Part shown: positions 9,417 through 18,309 of the stretch, in pieces
Layout of the letters: each line of letters begins with the position of its first letter
Position numbering within the stretch: position 1 is the stretch's first letter
DNA from: Rhizobium sp. Root1203
GTDB lineage: Bacteria > Pseudomonadota > Alphaproteobacteria > Rhizobiales > Rhizobiaceae
Length of the DNA stretch: 64,000 nucleotides
Direction: 5' to 3'
NCBI RefSeq assembly: GCF_001424945.1
Contig: NZ_LMCW01000008.1
Location: forward strand, 3,867 to 67,866
Made by a program: the position numbers and the translations under genes
Notes under the pieces: generated by a model
Seen by the model: only the letters and a program-made list of their open reading frames with translations
Told to the model about the DNA's origin: nothing
The model's database searches: none

Positions 9417-10343
9417 ATGATGGCCTGGCGCGTCCATAAATTCGGCTCGCCAGAAGCTATGAGCTTTGAGTCTGTTCCCAAGCCGGCACCCGGTCCAGGC
9501 GAGGTTCTGATCAGGGTTAGGGCCGCTGGAGTGGGTCCATGGGATGGATGGATCAGAGCAGGCAAGAGCGCCTTGCCTCAACCTCTGCCTCTGACGCTTG
9601 GTTCGGATTTGTCCGGGGACATTGTCTCCATTGGAGCGGATGTGGCCGATCTCGCCACTGGAGACGCGGTCTACGGCGTAACCAATCCAAGGTTTATCGG
9701 AGCTTATGCACAATATGCGGTGGCATCAGCGAACATGATTGCTCGCAAGCCCGCAACAATTAGCCATGTACATGCCGCCTCCGTACCCGTGATCGCCGTC
9801 ACGGCTTGGCAGGGCCTCTTTGACCAGGCGCAGCTTGTTGCCGGTCAGAAGGTGCTCATCCATGGAGCCGCCGGAAATGTTGGCGCTTACGCCGTGCAGC
9901 TTGCGAGGCGTGCGGGTGTCGAGATCATTGGCACTGCTTCCAGGAAAGATTTCGCCTACCTGCGTGAACTAGGGGCAGACACTTTGGTCGATTACCGCAA
10001 CGAGCGCTTCGAAGACGTTGCTCGGGATGTGGACGCTGTCCTTGATCTCGTCGGCGGTGACATGCAAAGGCGTTCGTTTCAGGTCCTGAGGCGCGGTGGA
10101 AAAATGATCTCCGCTGTCTCGCCTCCCGATCAAGATCTTGCCCGTCACCATGGGATTGAAGCGGCGTTCTTTCTTGTGAGCGTCGGAACTGAACACCTGA
10201 CGAAGATCGCTGAGATGATCGAAAATGGCGCTTTGAAGACGCGGGTCGGTACGGTCCTGCCGCTTGAGGAAGCGTACGAGGCTCATCTGATGCTGGAGGG
10301 TATGCGCAGCGCGCCAGGAGGGAAGATTGTTCTTTCCGTCTAG
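9417..10343 (+). CDS. NADP-dependent quinone oxidoreductase-like protein (MDR family)
   Basis: This 308-residue medium-chain dehydrogenase/reductase lacks zinc ligands and has the cofactor loop VLIHGAAGNVGAYAVQLA (near residues 142-159), typical of zeta-crystallin-like quinone reductases that use NADPH. The N-terminal GroES-like fold carries the PGPGEVLIRVRAAGVGPWD pattern. The start at 9417 was chosen because AAGGAG lies eight bases upstream; in-frame ATG 9369 and TTG 9363 are alternatives. It follows the exported HD gene and may be cotranscribed with it. Confidence 0.85.
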   Translation: MMAWRVHKFGSPEAMSFESVPKPAPGPGEVLIRVRAAGVGPWDGWIRAGKSALPQPLPLTLGSDLSGDIVSIGADVADLATGDAVYGVTNPRFIGAYAQYAVASANMIARKPATISHVHAASVPVIAVTAWQGLFDQAQLVAGQKVLIHGAAGNVGAYAVQLARRAGVEIIGTASRKDFAYLRELGADTLVDYRNERFEDVARDVDAVLDLVGGDMQRRSFQVLRRGGKMISAVSPPDQDLARHHGIEAAFFLVSVGTEHLTKIAEMIENGALKTRVGTVLPLEEAYEAHLMLEGMRSAPGGKIVLSV

Positions 10344-10377
10344 GCCAACTGGCGGGTGAGGATTAGGCGACGCATGT

Positions 10378-11805
10378 TCAGGATGGAGCGGGCGGGCGTG
10401 ACTCACTGATCACTTCGAGAAGCCGATCACAGGAACGGTCAAGGTTCTTCGTCGGCGTCGTCGCGACGCCGAGAAGGAGCCCCGATACGGCGTCGCCGGA
10501 CGATACATACCAGGCCGAAAGCGGCGACGGTGACATTCCCAAGCTAAAAGCTGCGCGAGCAGCTGCCACGTCGGATACACCCTCCGATAATCTGAGCAGT
10601 ACGGCCAATCCGGTCGCCTCGGCACGATCAACGCCAACGGTCGACCGCAGATAGTCCAGCAGCGCCTGTTGTCTGCCTGCGTAGGCGCGCTTGGTCCGGC
10701 GGAGATGGCGGATATAATGACCCTCGTGCATGAACTCTGCGGTGGCGACCTGTATCGCAGGCCCGGGGGCCGGCGCCAGGCACGCTGCCATCTCAGAGAA
10801 TCGAGCGATCAGATCAGCCGGCGCGACAACGAAACCGAGCCGTATGGTCGGAGTGATTGTCTTGCTGAACGAGCCGATGTGGATGACACGCCCACCCCGG
10901 TCGAGTGATGCCAGTGCCGGCGCGGCGCGTCCCGTCAACTGAAGCTCGCTCAGATAGTCGTCTTCGATGACCCAGGCGCCAGCGTCGCTGGCCCATTCCA
11001 GGAGACGAAGACGTCGATCAAGCGACAACGTCGGCCCGAGAGGTGCCTGCTGGCCCGGCGTTACGACTGCAATCTTGGCGCCAGGATGATGAAGTAATCC
11101 GAAATCGATGTCGATGCCGTCTGCATCCACGGGAATTGGTGCGAGGGAAAGGCCGGAAAGCTCAAGGCCTTTTCTTGACCAGGGGAATCCCGGATTTTCA
11201 ACCCAGGCGGTGTGGCCAGCCAGGGACAGGACGCTGAGCGCCAGTCCCAGGCCCGCGCCGAACCCGCCGGTGATGATTACCTGTGAGGGCAAGCAGTTGA
11301 TACTTCGGGCGACGGCGAGGTAGGAGGCGATCTCCCGCCGGAGCTCAAATTCGCCGCGCGGATCGGGATAAAGAGGCAGTGCACCTGCCTTTGCGCGGGC
11401 TGCTTTTGTGTGGATGCGTGCGAACAACGTCGCCGGAAAGGTATCGGTTGCCGGCACTCCCATCTGGAATAGCGCCGGTCCCTGCGTCATCTCCAGATAG
11501 ACCTCCAGAAATGAGCCTGCCTGTGGCAGAGGATCAGTTTTCGTGATCGGGTGAGGGCGCTGTGCAACGCGTGTTCCTAAGGCTCGCGAAGCCTCGATCA
11601 ATTGTGCCGCGGCGAGTTTTGCATATGCAGTTCGAACTGTTCCGCGGGCGACACCTAGCTGGGCAGAAAGATCCTGCCATGACGGGAGGCGCGCGCCGGG
11701 CACCAAAACGCCGCTTTCGATTGCCGAGGCCATCGCTTTGCGGATCTGCTCCGACAGGGACGTTTTGACTGACCGATCAAGATTCAAGTTCAGTGCCGTG
11801 CTCAT
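10378..11805 (-). CDS. MocR/PdxR family regulator (GntR HTH fused to aminotransferase fold)
   Basis: This 475-residue protein has an N-terminal GntR winged helix (about 10-80, with LSAQLGVARGTVRTAYAKL) joined to a fold-type I aminotransferase domain (about 120-470). The PLP-binding segment is IGSFSKTITPTIRLGF, where the lysine would hold pyridoxal phosphate. MocR regulators usually sense PLP adducts and control a divergent gene. Here the divergent neighbour is an exported cupin starting at 11894. Two direct TGGTAC repeats lie just upstream of its start codon. It converges with the quinone reductase gene, leaving 34 bases between the ends. Confidence 0.92.
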   Translation of the reverse strand: MSTALNLNLDRSVKTSLSEQIRKAMASAIESGVLVPGARLPSWQDLSAQLGVARGTVRTAYAKLAAAQLIEASRALGTRVAQRPHPITKTDPLPQAGSFLEVYLEMTQGPALFQMGVPATDTFPATLFARIHTKAARAKAGALPLYPDPRGEFELRREIASYLAVARSINCLPSQVIITGGFGAGLGLALSVLSLAGHTAWVENPGFPWSRKGLELSGLSLAPIPVDADGIDIDFGLLHHPGAKIAVVTPGQQAPLGPTLSLDRRLRLLEWASDAGAWVIEDDYLSELQLTGRAAPALASLDRGGRVIHIGSFSKTITPTIRLGFVVAPADLIARFSEMAACLAPAPGPAIQVATAEFMHEGHYIRHLRRTKRAYAGRQQALLDYLRSTVGVDRAEATGLAVLLRLSEGVSDVAAARAAFSLGMSPSPLSAWYVSSGDAVSGLLLGVATTPTKNLDRSCDRLLEVISESRPPAPS

Positions 11806-11811
11806 GAACCA

Positions 11812-11841
11812 TGGTACACGATTTTGCTTCGTTCTTGGTAC
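11812..11841. promoter_or_regulatory. Direct repeats TGGTAC, candidate MocR operator
   Basis: TGGTAC occurs at 11812-11817 and again at 11836-11841, 24 bases start to start, in the 88-base space between the MocR-type gene and the divergent cupin gene. MocR regulators such as GabR bind direct repeats in such positions. The assignment is an inference from placement and repeat geometry. Confidence 0.45.
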
Positions 11842-11893
11842 TTCTTTCTGACCTTAGGACTGGCCATCTCTGCCGTATCAGAAGGAGAAAATC

Positions 11894-12313
11894 ATGAAGA
11901 TCCGCATTATCCTCCCTGCGATCTGCGTCGCATTGGCGTCCACCATTGGCGGCTACGCTTCGGCCCACGACGGCCAAGCGGAAACGGTTGTGCCCAAATT
12001 CGATCAAGCGATTGCCAATTTCCCTGGCAAGTCACTGCGCGTCGTAGAAGTGGACTATGCACCGGGCGCTGCATCACCACCGCATAGCCACGCCAAGTCA
12101 GCCTTCATCTACGCCTATGTGCTCGCAGGAGAGATTGAATCCAAGGTAAATGATGGCGAGAACCACATCTACAAAGCCGGCGATAGCTGGTTTGAACCAC
12201 CTGGTGCGATCCACTCCGTAAGCCGCAACGCCAGCAAGACAATGCCAGCAAGGTTACTCGCAGTCTTCGTCGTCGATGCAAACGAGACTACGCTCACAAC
12301 CCCAATCAAATGA
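11894..12313 (+). CDS. Exported cupin domain protein
   Basis: The 139-residue product has a signal peptide (about 1-24, ending near GGYASA) and one cupin barrel with the metal-binding histidine pair PPHSHAKSAF and a second motif ending in WFEPPGAIHSVSRNAS. Single-domain cupins of this type bind a metal and may act as small-molecule dioxygenases, isomerases or sensors; the substrate is unknown. GAAGGAG lies upstream of the ATG at 11894. It is divergent from the MocR-type gene and probably controlled by it. Confidence 0.85.
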   Translation: MKIRIILPAICVALASTIGGYASAHDGQAETVVPKFDQAIANFPGKSLRVVEVDYAPGAASPPHSHAKSAFIYAYVLAGEIESKVNDGENHIYKAGDSWFEPPGAIHSVSRNASKTMPARLLAVFVVDANETTLTTPIK

Positions 12314-12464
12314 ACGGGGTCTGGAAACCAACGACGCGGTGTGACGACAGCCATATTGCTCACAATGGCACCGAGTCGCTTCGCGGGACCTCCTGTCACG
12401 CAGAGCGGCCAAGCCGGCTGGGGTGTTTTGTTATCTACCGGTCTCGTAGCAAGGAGATAAGACT

Positions 12465-13109
12465 ATGAACGCAGACGAGCTTCTCACCTTAGGAATTCCT
12501 GACAGCAAACTGGCCCGTGATGTGACGCAGTTTATCCGCGACACGGAGAGCGATCTGCTTTTCCACCACTCTGCGCGTGTCTTCTGTTGGGGAGCCATGA
12601 CAGGAAACCGCAAACGCATGACCTTTGATCCCGAGCTGCTCTACACAGCTGCGATGTTCCATGACATCGGCCTGACGGCGCACTACGAGAGTAGCCAGTT
12701 GCGCTTTGAGGTGGATGGTGCAAACGCCGCGCGCGATTTCCTCAGGAGTTACGGCGTCACCACAAGCGACCTGCAATCCGTCTGGAACGCCGTTGCTCTC
12801 CACACGACGCCCGGCATACCGGAGTTCATGGGTTCCGAAATCGCACTGCTTCAGAGTGGGGCCGGCATGGATGTGGCCGGTCGCGGCTTCGATGAATTCA
12901 CCGATGAAGAACGTCAGGCTGTTGTCAGAGCTTTTCCCCGTGAGGACAACTTCAAACACGGGATCATCGACGCGTTCTATCGCGGCATGAAGCACCGGCC
13001 CCATACCACCTTCGGGACCTTCAATGACGACGTCCTGGCGTTCAAGGACCCGGAGTTTCAGCGGATCGATATGTGCAGCGTCATCCTCGCTTCACCTTGG
13101 CCCAGTTGA
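12465..13109 (+). CDS. HD domain hydrolase, cyanamide hydratase-like (paralogue 3)
   Basis: This 214-residue cytoplasmic protein is close in sequence to the copy at 7527-8177: HHS at 34-36, FHD at 65-67, ALHTTPGIPEF and MDVAG. AAGGAG lies eight bases upstream of the ATG. It follows the cupin gene after 151 bases on the same strand, so it may share regulation with the cupin. Conservation of every HD ligand suggests that it is active. The substrate is unknown. Confidence 0.86.
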   Translation: MNADELLTLGIPDSKLARDVTQFIRDTESDLLFHHSARVFCWGAMTGNRKRMTFDPELLYTAAMFHDIGLTAHYESSQLRFEVDGANAARDFLRSYGVTTSDLQSVWNAVALHTTPGIPEFMGSEIALLQSGAGMDVAGRGFDEFTDEERQAVVRAFPREDNFKHGIIDAFYRGMKHRPHTTFGTFNDDVLAFKDPEFQRIDMCSVILASPWPS

Positions 13110-13428
13110 GCTCAGGCAGGGCTGCTATTGGGAAAATGACCTCATTGGCGCCGAATGGCGTGCTGCGAAAAAGCGGAAACTCCAGTCCTCTATTCAGCGG
13201 CTTGACTGCGCTTCGACGCCAGGACCCGCGCTTGTAACAACGCGCGTTCCCTCGTCGTTTTTGTATTCGGATTGCTCCCTCTCTGACATGAGTGAACTGA
13301 TCCCATCTGAGCGTCGCGAAGGTGCAGTACCCCGGGCCTGCTTTCTGATCGATCAGCACTCATGCCATGCGGCCCAGTCTCGGTGCGGATTATTCTTCGA
13401 CCTCACCCATCCGGCAAACTGATCGCGT
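13110..13428. other. Intergenic region between convergent genes, nothing recognised
   Basis: No convincing gene, hairpin with a T-tract or repeat was found between the third HD gene and the convergent LysR-type regulator. Confidence 0.4.
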
Positions 13429-14355
13429 TCATCGTTGGTTGGTCAGTTTGGCCGATTGATCCTGGGGAGGTTTGTCGCCCAAAAGAACGTCCGCGTGAGC
13501 ACGCAGTCTCTCTGATATGAATTCCGTGAACAGGCGGACACGCTTGGTCTTTCGCGTCTCGCCCTGTGTCAGCACCCAAAGCGTTCCATGGGGGCCGAGA
13601 CGTGTGCCAGGAACTCTGACGAGCAGCGACTCAGTATCTCCAACGAAGCTGGGAATCGCCGATATCCCCAAGCCAAGGCGCATCGCCTCGAGATGTGCTG
13701 CATCTTCTGGAACCCGGAACGGGGCTCCGGTAATTTCGACGGCATCGCCACGGGCCCACTCCGGCACGCCCTCTATGTTTTTTGATATCCATCTGATGTG
13801 GCCCGAATTGCCGGCCTCCCAAGCCGCGAGCAGGTCGCGAGACATATAGACGCCTACGGAAAGGTCCGGGCCTTTCACCCCGTGAAGGTTCTGCGGCAAC
13901 GAGTTGCGGTTAAAAACCACTCTCAGTGCAACGTCCGCTTCGCGATTTGTCAGGTTGACATTCTCTAAAGTGGATTGGATCTCCATTTCGATCTCGGGGT
14001 GGCGTCGAGTAAAGGCGGCAAAGTCCGGCATCAACAGGTGTGTGGCCAGGGTGGGCGCCATTGTTACTCGCAAGGGACCGCGCACAGCTTGATCACGGCC
14101 GGACACGCGGCTCACCAAGAGGTGAGAAGAAGCCTCCATCTGCTCTGCCAATTCTTGCACCTGTTCGCCAGCTTCGGTGAGGCGATAGCCCGCCGGCAGT
14201 TTTTCGAACAACTGCGAATGGAGCCGGGCCTCAAGCTGCGCGATGCGCCTCAGTACCGTTGTGTGATTCACCGCGAGCTGGGTCGCGGCAGCGCGGACAG
14301 AACCGTGTCGTGCCACTGCGAGAAAATATCGAACATCATCCCAGTCGATCGTCAT
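13429..14355 (-). CDS. LysR family transcriptional regulator
   Basis: This 308-residue protein has the LysR N-terminal winged helix (MTIDWDDVRYFLAVARHGSV, then AAATQLAVNHTTVLRRIAQLE) and an effector-binding domain from about residue 90. The ATG at 14355 matches the family start; the longer frame from 14532 adds a non-homologous leader. It is divergent from an SDR gene at 14565, the classical arrangement in which a LysR protein controls its neighbour and itself. Helix spacing is like that of the DsdC/GcvA-like regulators common in rhizobia. The inducer is unknown. Confidence 0.9.
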   Translation of the reverse strand: MTIDWDDVRYFLAVARHGSVRAAATQLAVNHTTVLRRIAQLEARLHSQLFEKLPAGYRLTEAGEQVQELAEQMEASSHLLVSRVSGRDQAVRGPLRVTMAPTLATHLLMPDFAAFTRRHPEIEMEIQSTLENVNLTNREADVALRVVFNRNSLPQNLHGVKGPDLSVGVYMSRDLLAAWEAGNSGHIRWISKNIEGVPEWARGDAVEITGAPFRVPEDAAHLEAMRLGLGISAIPSFVGDTESLLVRVPGTRLGPHGTLWVLTQGETRKTKRVRLFTEFISERLRAHADVLLGDKPPQDQSAKLTNQR

Positions 14356-14413
14356 TGTGTTCCCGGCAAATAGCGATGCCGATGCTGTGAGCGGTGCATC
14401 TAGAACAGATCCT

Positions 14414-14440
14414 ATAATGCAGGCGGTGTAATTATGCACC
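14414..14440. promoter_or_regulatory. Candidate LysR operator dyads
   Basis: Two overlapping imperfect dyads lie in the LysR/SDR divergent region: ATAAT-N12-ATTAT at 14414-14435 and GGTG-N8-CACC at 14425-14440. Their position and AT-rich half sites fit a LysR-type box, but the spacing is not a strict T-N11-A. Confidence 0.35.
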
Positions 14441-14564
14441 ACCCTTGTGCAACTTTCTACACTGATAGCGTTGCGCTGAGCATCCCACCTCCAAGTCGTA
14501 AACGGGGCGGGTGGGTTCGCCGTCCCAAGCAATTTCTCCAGGTTCCGCCCAACCCCAATAGAGG

Positions 14565-15308
14565 ATGCACAACGTGACCAGACTGAATGGAAAGACCGCC
14601 GTCATCACCGGCGGCGCTACCGGCATCGGCTTCGCCGCAGCCAAGCGCTTCATCGAAGAGGGCGCCGTCGTCTTCATTTTTGGCCGCCGGCAAGAAGCGC
14701 TCGACGCTGCTGTTGCCGAGCTTGGACCCAATGCCCGCGGGGTGAAGGGCTCGGTCTCCGATCTGGCAGACCTTGATCTGCTCTACGCGGCGGTGAAGGC
14801 AGAGCGTGAAACACTCGACATCGTCTTCGCCAACGCCGGGGCGGGAAGCCAGCTCGTGCTCGGCAAGATCACCGCCGAGCACATTGACGAAACCTTCGAC
14901 ACCAATGTCAAAGGTACGATTTTCACGGTGCAGAAGGCGCTGCCGCTGATGGGTCAGGGCGGTTCGATCATCCTGACCGGATCGAGCGCCGGCGCGACGG
15001 GCGCCCCGGGAATGACCGCCTACAGTGCGAGCAAAGCGGCAGTTCGCAACCTCGCGAGAACCTGGGCGGAGGACCTGAAGGGAACCGGCATCCGGGTAAA
15101 CGTGCTGTCGCCCGGGGCGACGGCGACCGAACTCGCGAAGGAAGCGCTAGGCGAGGAGGGCCAGAAGGTGTTCGCCTCGATGACCCCGCTCCAGCGGATG
15201 GCCGATCCGGCTGAGATCGGAGCAGTGGCCGCCTTTCTGGCGTCGTCGGACAGCAGCTTCATGACCGCCAGCGAAGTCGCCGTAGACGGCGGCCTAGCGC
15301 AACTCTGA
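14565..15308 (+). CDS. Short-chain dehydrogenase/reductase (SDR)
   Basis: This 247-residue classical SDR has the cofactor motif TGGATGIG at about 15-22, NAG near residue 88, the catalytic serine in LTGSSAG and the YSASK catalytic pair near 152-156. Such enzymes interconvert alcohols and ketones with NAD(P)H; the substrate cannot be inferred. It is divergent from a LysR regulator and is followed 76 bases later by an NADP-binding protein on the same strand, which suggests one LysR-controlled transcription unit. Confidence 0.92.
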   Translation: MHNVTRLNGKTAVITGGATGIGFAAAKRFIEEGAVVFIFGRRQEALDAAVAELGPNARGVKGSVSDLADLDLLYAAVKAERETLDIVFANAGAGSQLVLGKITAEHIDETFDTNVKGTIFTVQKALPLMGQGGSIILTGSSAGATGAPGMTAYSASKAAVRNLARTWAEDLKGTGIRVNVLSPGATATELAKEALGEEGQKVFASMTPLQRMADPAEIGAVAAFLASSDSSFMTASEVAVDGGLAQL

Positions 15309-15384
15309 CGCACTACCTCCGGGCGGGCGCGTCTTTCGATTACTCCGAGCGCCCTCGGATGTGATAAACAAAAGGAGAATACCT

Positions 15385-15984
15385 ATGAACTACGCAATTA
15401 TCGGCTTCGGCAATATCGGCCAGGCCTTGGCCAAGGCGTTTGCCCGTAGAGGCATCGAAGTATCCGTTGCAACCACTCGCGACCCGGAAAGTTTTGCATC
15501 CGCCGCGGCCGCGATCGGCCCCACGATCATTCCCAAAAAACTGGCGGACGCGGTCAAGGCGAACATCGTCTTTTTGGCCGTCCGTTTCGAGTCGCACAAG
15601 GACGTCGCGAAGGCGCTATCCACCTGGCAGGGGAAAACTATTGTCGATGTAACCAATGCCTACGGCGTGCCCACCGAGGACCTCGGGGGACAACCTTCTT
15701 CTAAGTTCGTCGCGCAGGCCTTTACTGGTGGACGACTGGTCAAGGGCTTCAACCATTTGGTCGCCGCCGTCCTTGATCAAGATCCGGAGGTACAGGGTGG
15801 CCGAAGGGTCGTGTTCCTGGCGGGCGACGATGAAGGCGCTTTGATGGAGATTGGTGTGCTTGCGAAAAATCTCGGTTTCGCGCCGGTCAACCTCGGCGGG
15901 CTTTCGGAAGGTGGGCTGCTTGTCCAGGCGCGGGGAAATACCTGGGGGCAACTGATCTTCAAGAACTTGGTCGAGTTGGACTGA
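15385..15984 (+). CDS. NADP oxidoreductase, F420-dependent-type Rossmann protein
   Basis: The 199-residue protein begins MNYAIIGFGNIGQALAKAF, a GxGxxG dinucleotide-binding start, and contains VFLAVRFESHKDVAKAL and GGRLVKGFNHL, typical of the F420-dependent NADP reductase-like family. Proteobacteria generally lack F420, so it more likely uses NADPH with another partner. AAAGGAG precedes the ATG at 15385, which is preferred over 15361. It follows the SDR gene and is probably cotranscribed. Confidence 0.85.
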   Translation: MNYAIIGFGNIGQALAKAFARRGIEVSVATTRDPESFASAAAAIGPTIIPKKLADAVKANIVFLAVRFESHKDVAKALSTWQGKTIVDVTNAYGVPTEDLGGQPSSKFVAQAFTGGRLVKGFNHLVAAVLDQDPEVQGGRRVVFLAGDDEGALMEIGVLAKNLGFAPVNLGGLSEGGLLVQARGNTWGQLIFKNLVELD

Positions 15985-16010
15985 CGATAGGGATCGCAAT
16001 TTCGTCCGCC

Positions 16011-16046
16011 GCGTGGACCAACCACGCGTCCGACTAGGTCGGACGC
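16011..16046. terminator. Strong hairpin pair downstream of the SDR unit
   Basis: A perfect nine-base stem GCGTCCGAC/GTCGGACGC with a TAG loop spans 16026-16046. An alternative hairpin GCGTGG/CCACGC at 16011-16027 overlaps it, so the two are mutually exclusive. No T-tract follows. It could end transcription of the upstream unit. Confidence 0.45.
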
Positions 16047-16866
16047 AATCCAACGTCAAGAAAACGAACCGATATGATGATCAACGGCCGCGACCCCGTC
16101 CCGCGCATCGGGAAGCGGGCCACCCGTTACGGCGGCCGGAGTGGTGAGGACGACTGTGTTAGACGGGCCTTGCCCATAACTTCGTCATCATCAACCTCGA
16201 GGACCCTGAGCCTGTCATCGCGCACAGACGGCGATCGGCTCGTGGGCAAGCCGAAGCGCATCCGGTCCTGGCTCGCCGCGCTCCCATCACCAGACTATCC
16301 TTGCCGTTGGGGTGGATCGTGTCGGCAGTTGCAGGTTGGAAGAGGAGGGTGGGCGTTCGGCGCGATCCAATCCTGGAACTTTTCTGGAGTGGCCCGGTGC
16401 CTATCGACGCCATGCGGATATGTGGGGACCACGGATTTGGGGGGTGCGGTTGTCGGTACCGAGCTCGTGATGACGGCGCGGCGAGCCGTCATCTGCGGTC
16501 GTCGCGGGTCGCAGCCAGCGGATCTTTCGAAAGCGGACTTTTGGTCCTTTGGTGAGGGTTCGGGTGTCCACCGTCCCGGGGGGTGAAGGCCATTTCGAGG
16601 TCGGCGCCAAATCCAAGGTATGAGGGCCACCATCGCTTCGCACGTGGAGGACTGCACAGCAGTTCGATGCCGCATCAAGCCGGATACAGCTCGGATGCCG
16701 CGCGCAACTTGAATCACTTTGTCAGGTCCTTAGCTCATTCTTCCACATTAACTCCGGCGGCTCGGTGTGTTGATGTTTTGAAAAAGACAAATATAACAGC
16801 ATGGTGTCTCTCGCATGGTGGTACACAGATTGTGCCCCTAGCCCAGCGTCGCAGCGGAAGGTGAAT
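16047..16866. other. 820-base region without a supportable gene
   Basis: Open frames exist on both strands but none keeps protein-like composition over its length and none has a recognisable domain. The segment looks like decayed coding DNA. A GCGGACTTTTGG motif at about 16527 resembles part of the dispersed repeat at 44369-44408. The promoter of the KaiC-like gene must lie at the right end. Confidence 0.4.
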
Positions 16867-18309
16867 ATGCCCAAACGGAAAAAGCCCTCGGTTGTCAGCA
16901 CTGGAATTGCAGGACTTGACGAAATTCTGCGAGGCGGTCTCCCGGCCTCCAACCTCTATATGCTTCAGGGCGCCCCGGGGTCGGGTAAGACGACGGCGGC
17001 CCTGCAGTTCCTGCGAGCGGGTGTTGAGGCTGGAGAAAGCTGCATTTATGTAACGCTTTCGCAGACAGCAGCGGAACTAGAGGCTATCGCCGTATCTCAC
17101 GGCTGGACGCTCGATGGCATCCGCGTTGAAGAACTCTCGACCTCAGGGTTGGTCAATGAGGCCGATGATCAGAGCATATTTCTTACCTCCGACCTGCGGC
17201 TCGACGAGACCCGAAAGGCCATCGAAGCTGCAATCGAGGAGCACAAGCCTCGCCGCCTTGTCTACGACTCCCTACTCGAAATCCGCCTGATCACGGGGGA
17301 TTCTCCACGCTTCCGCCGCGAACTGATTGGCTTCAAGTCATTCTTGGCCAAACAGAACGTCGTTGCGCTGTTGCTGGACACGCAGACTTCAGGTCTCGAC
17401 CGGAGTGGAGAAGAGGTTGAAGGCCTCGCGCACGGCGTCATCCGGTTTGACAAGTCGCTGGAAGAATATGGTGGTGTACGCCGCCGCATCGAAATCTCCA
17501 AGATGCGCGGCGTGCCGATCGCCGATGGTTATCATGATATGGCAATTCGCGAAGGTTCGGGTGTCGTCGTGTTTCCCCGCATCATGCCGAGCGCGGCATC
17601 GGAGACTTCAACGCCGCAACTGATCAAATCCGGCGTCGCCGAGCTCGACGAAATGTTTGGCGGCGGCCAGGAGGCCGGAACCACCACGCTGGTTATTGGA
17701 CAATCGGGCACAGGAAAGTCGACGATGTCGTCGCTCTATGCAACTGCGGCGCTGGAACGTGGCGAAAACGTCGCGCTTTTTCTGTTCGAAGAGCGATTGG
17801 AAACCTTTTTCCGACGATCTGAAGGCCTCGGCATGGAACTGAGGCAGTTCCACAAGGACGGTAAGCTGATTCTGCGCGATTTCAATCCAAACGAAATTTC
17901 GCCGGGCGAGTTCGGGCAGATCGTCCAAGATGCCGTAACGCAGAATAAGTCGCGGGTAGTCGTGATCGACAGTTTGACCGGCTATCTCAACTCCTTGCCG
18001 TATCGGGAAAAGGCAGTTCGAGATATCCAGTCGCTCTTGAAATACCTTGCACGTTCCGGCGTACTGACCATGCTGATCGTGGCTCAGCACGGCCTCATTG
18101 GCCAAAATGTCGGCATCGATGTCGACGTCAGCTTTCTTGGCGACACAGTTCTTTTGCTTCGGATGATGGAACACGAAGGGCGCCTTCGACGAAACATCAC
18201 CGTGGTTAAAAAGCGTCACGGCCCGCACGACCTCGATATCCGCGAACTGCTGATCGAGAGCGGCAAAGTCAGCGTTGTTGCCTACAATCCTCTTCCAGAT
18301 CCAAAATGA
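16867..18309 (+). CDS. KaiC-like double RecA-domain ATPase
   Basis: The 480-residue protein consists of two KaiC/RecA modules. Module 1 has Walker A GAPGSGKTT at about 35-43; module 2 has GQSGTGKST at about 278-286 and Walker B VVVIDSLTGY. In cyanobacterial KaiC each module carries a catalytic Glu pair after a beta strand. Here module 2 keeps it (LFEERLE) whereas module 1 has LSQTAAE, so ATP hydrolysis in the first ring is probably impaired. GGAAG precedes the ATG at 16867. The 3' end overlaps the start of a histidine kinase gene by four bases (ATGA), so the two are translationally coupled and probably act together. Confidence 0.92.
   Translation: MPKRKKPSVVSTGIAGLDEILRGGLPASNLYMLQGAPGSGKTTAALQFLRAGVEAGESCIYVTLSQTAAELEAIAVSHGWTLDGIRVEELSTSGLVNEADDQSIFLTSDLRLDETRKAIEAAIEEHKPRRLVYDSLLEIRLITGDSPRFRRELIGFKSFLAKQNVVALLLDTQTSGLDRSGEEVEGLAHGVIRFDKSLEEYGGVRRRIEISKMRGVPIADGYHDMAIREGSGVVVFPRIMPSAASETSTPQLIKSGVAELDEMFGGGQEAGTTTLVIGQSGTGKSTMSSLYATAALERGENVALFLFEERLETFFRRSEGLGMELRQFHKDGKLILRDFNPNEISPGEFGQIVQDAVTQNKSRVVVIDSLTGYLNSLPYREKAVRDIQSLLKYLARSGVLTMLIVAQHGLIGQNVGIDVDVSFLGDTVLLLRMMEHEGRLRRNITVVKKRHGPHDLDIRELLIESGKVSVVAYNPLPDPK

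Noticed and set aside
9137..9713. Minus-strand frames opposite the HD and quinone reductase genes
   Set aside because: They are shadows of well-supported plus-strand genes and have arginine/serine-skewed composition.
16074..16586. Frame of 170 codons in the gap before the KaiC-like gene
   Set aside because: No ribosome binding site, family motif or consistent codon pattern; the region looks degenerate.
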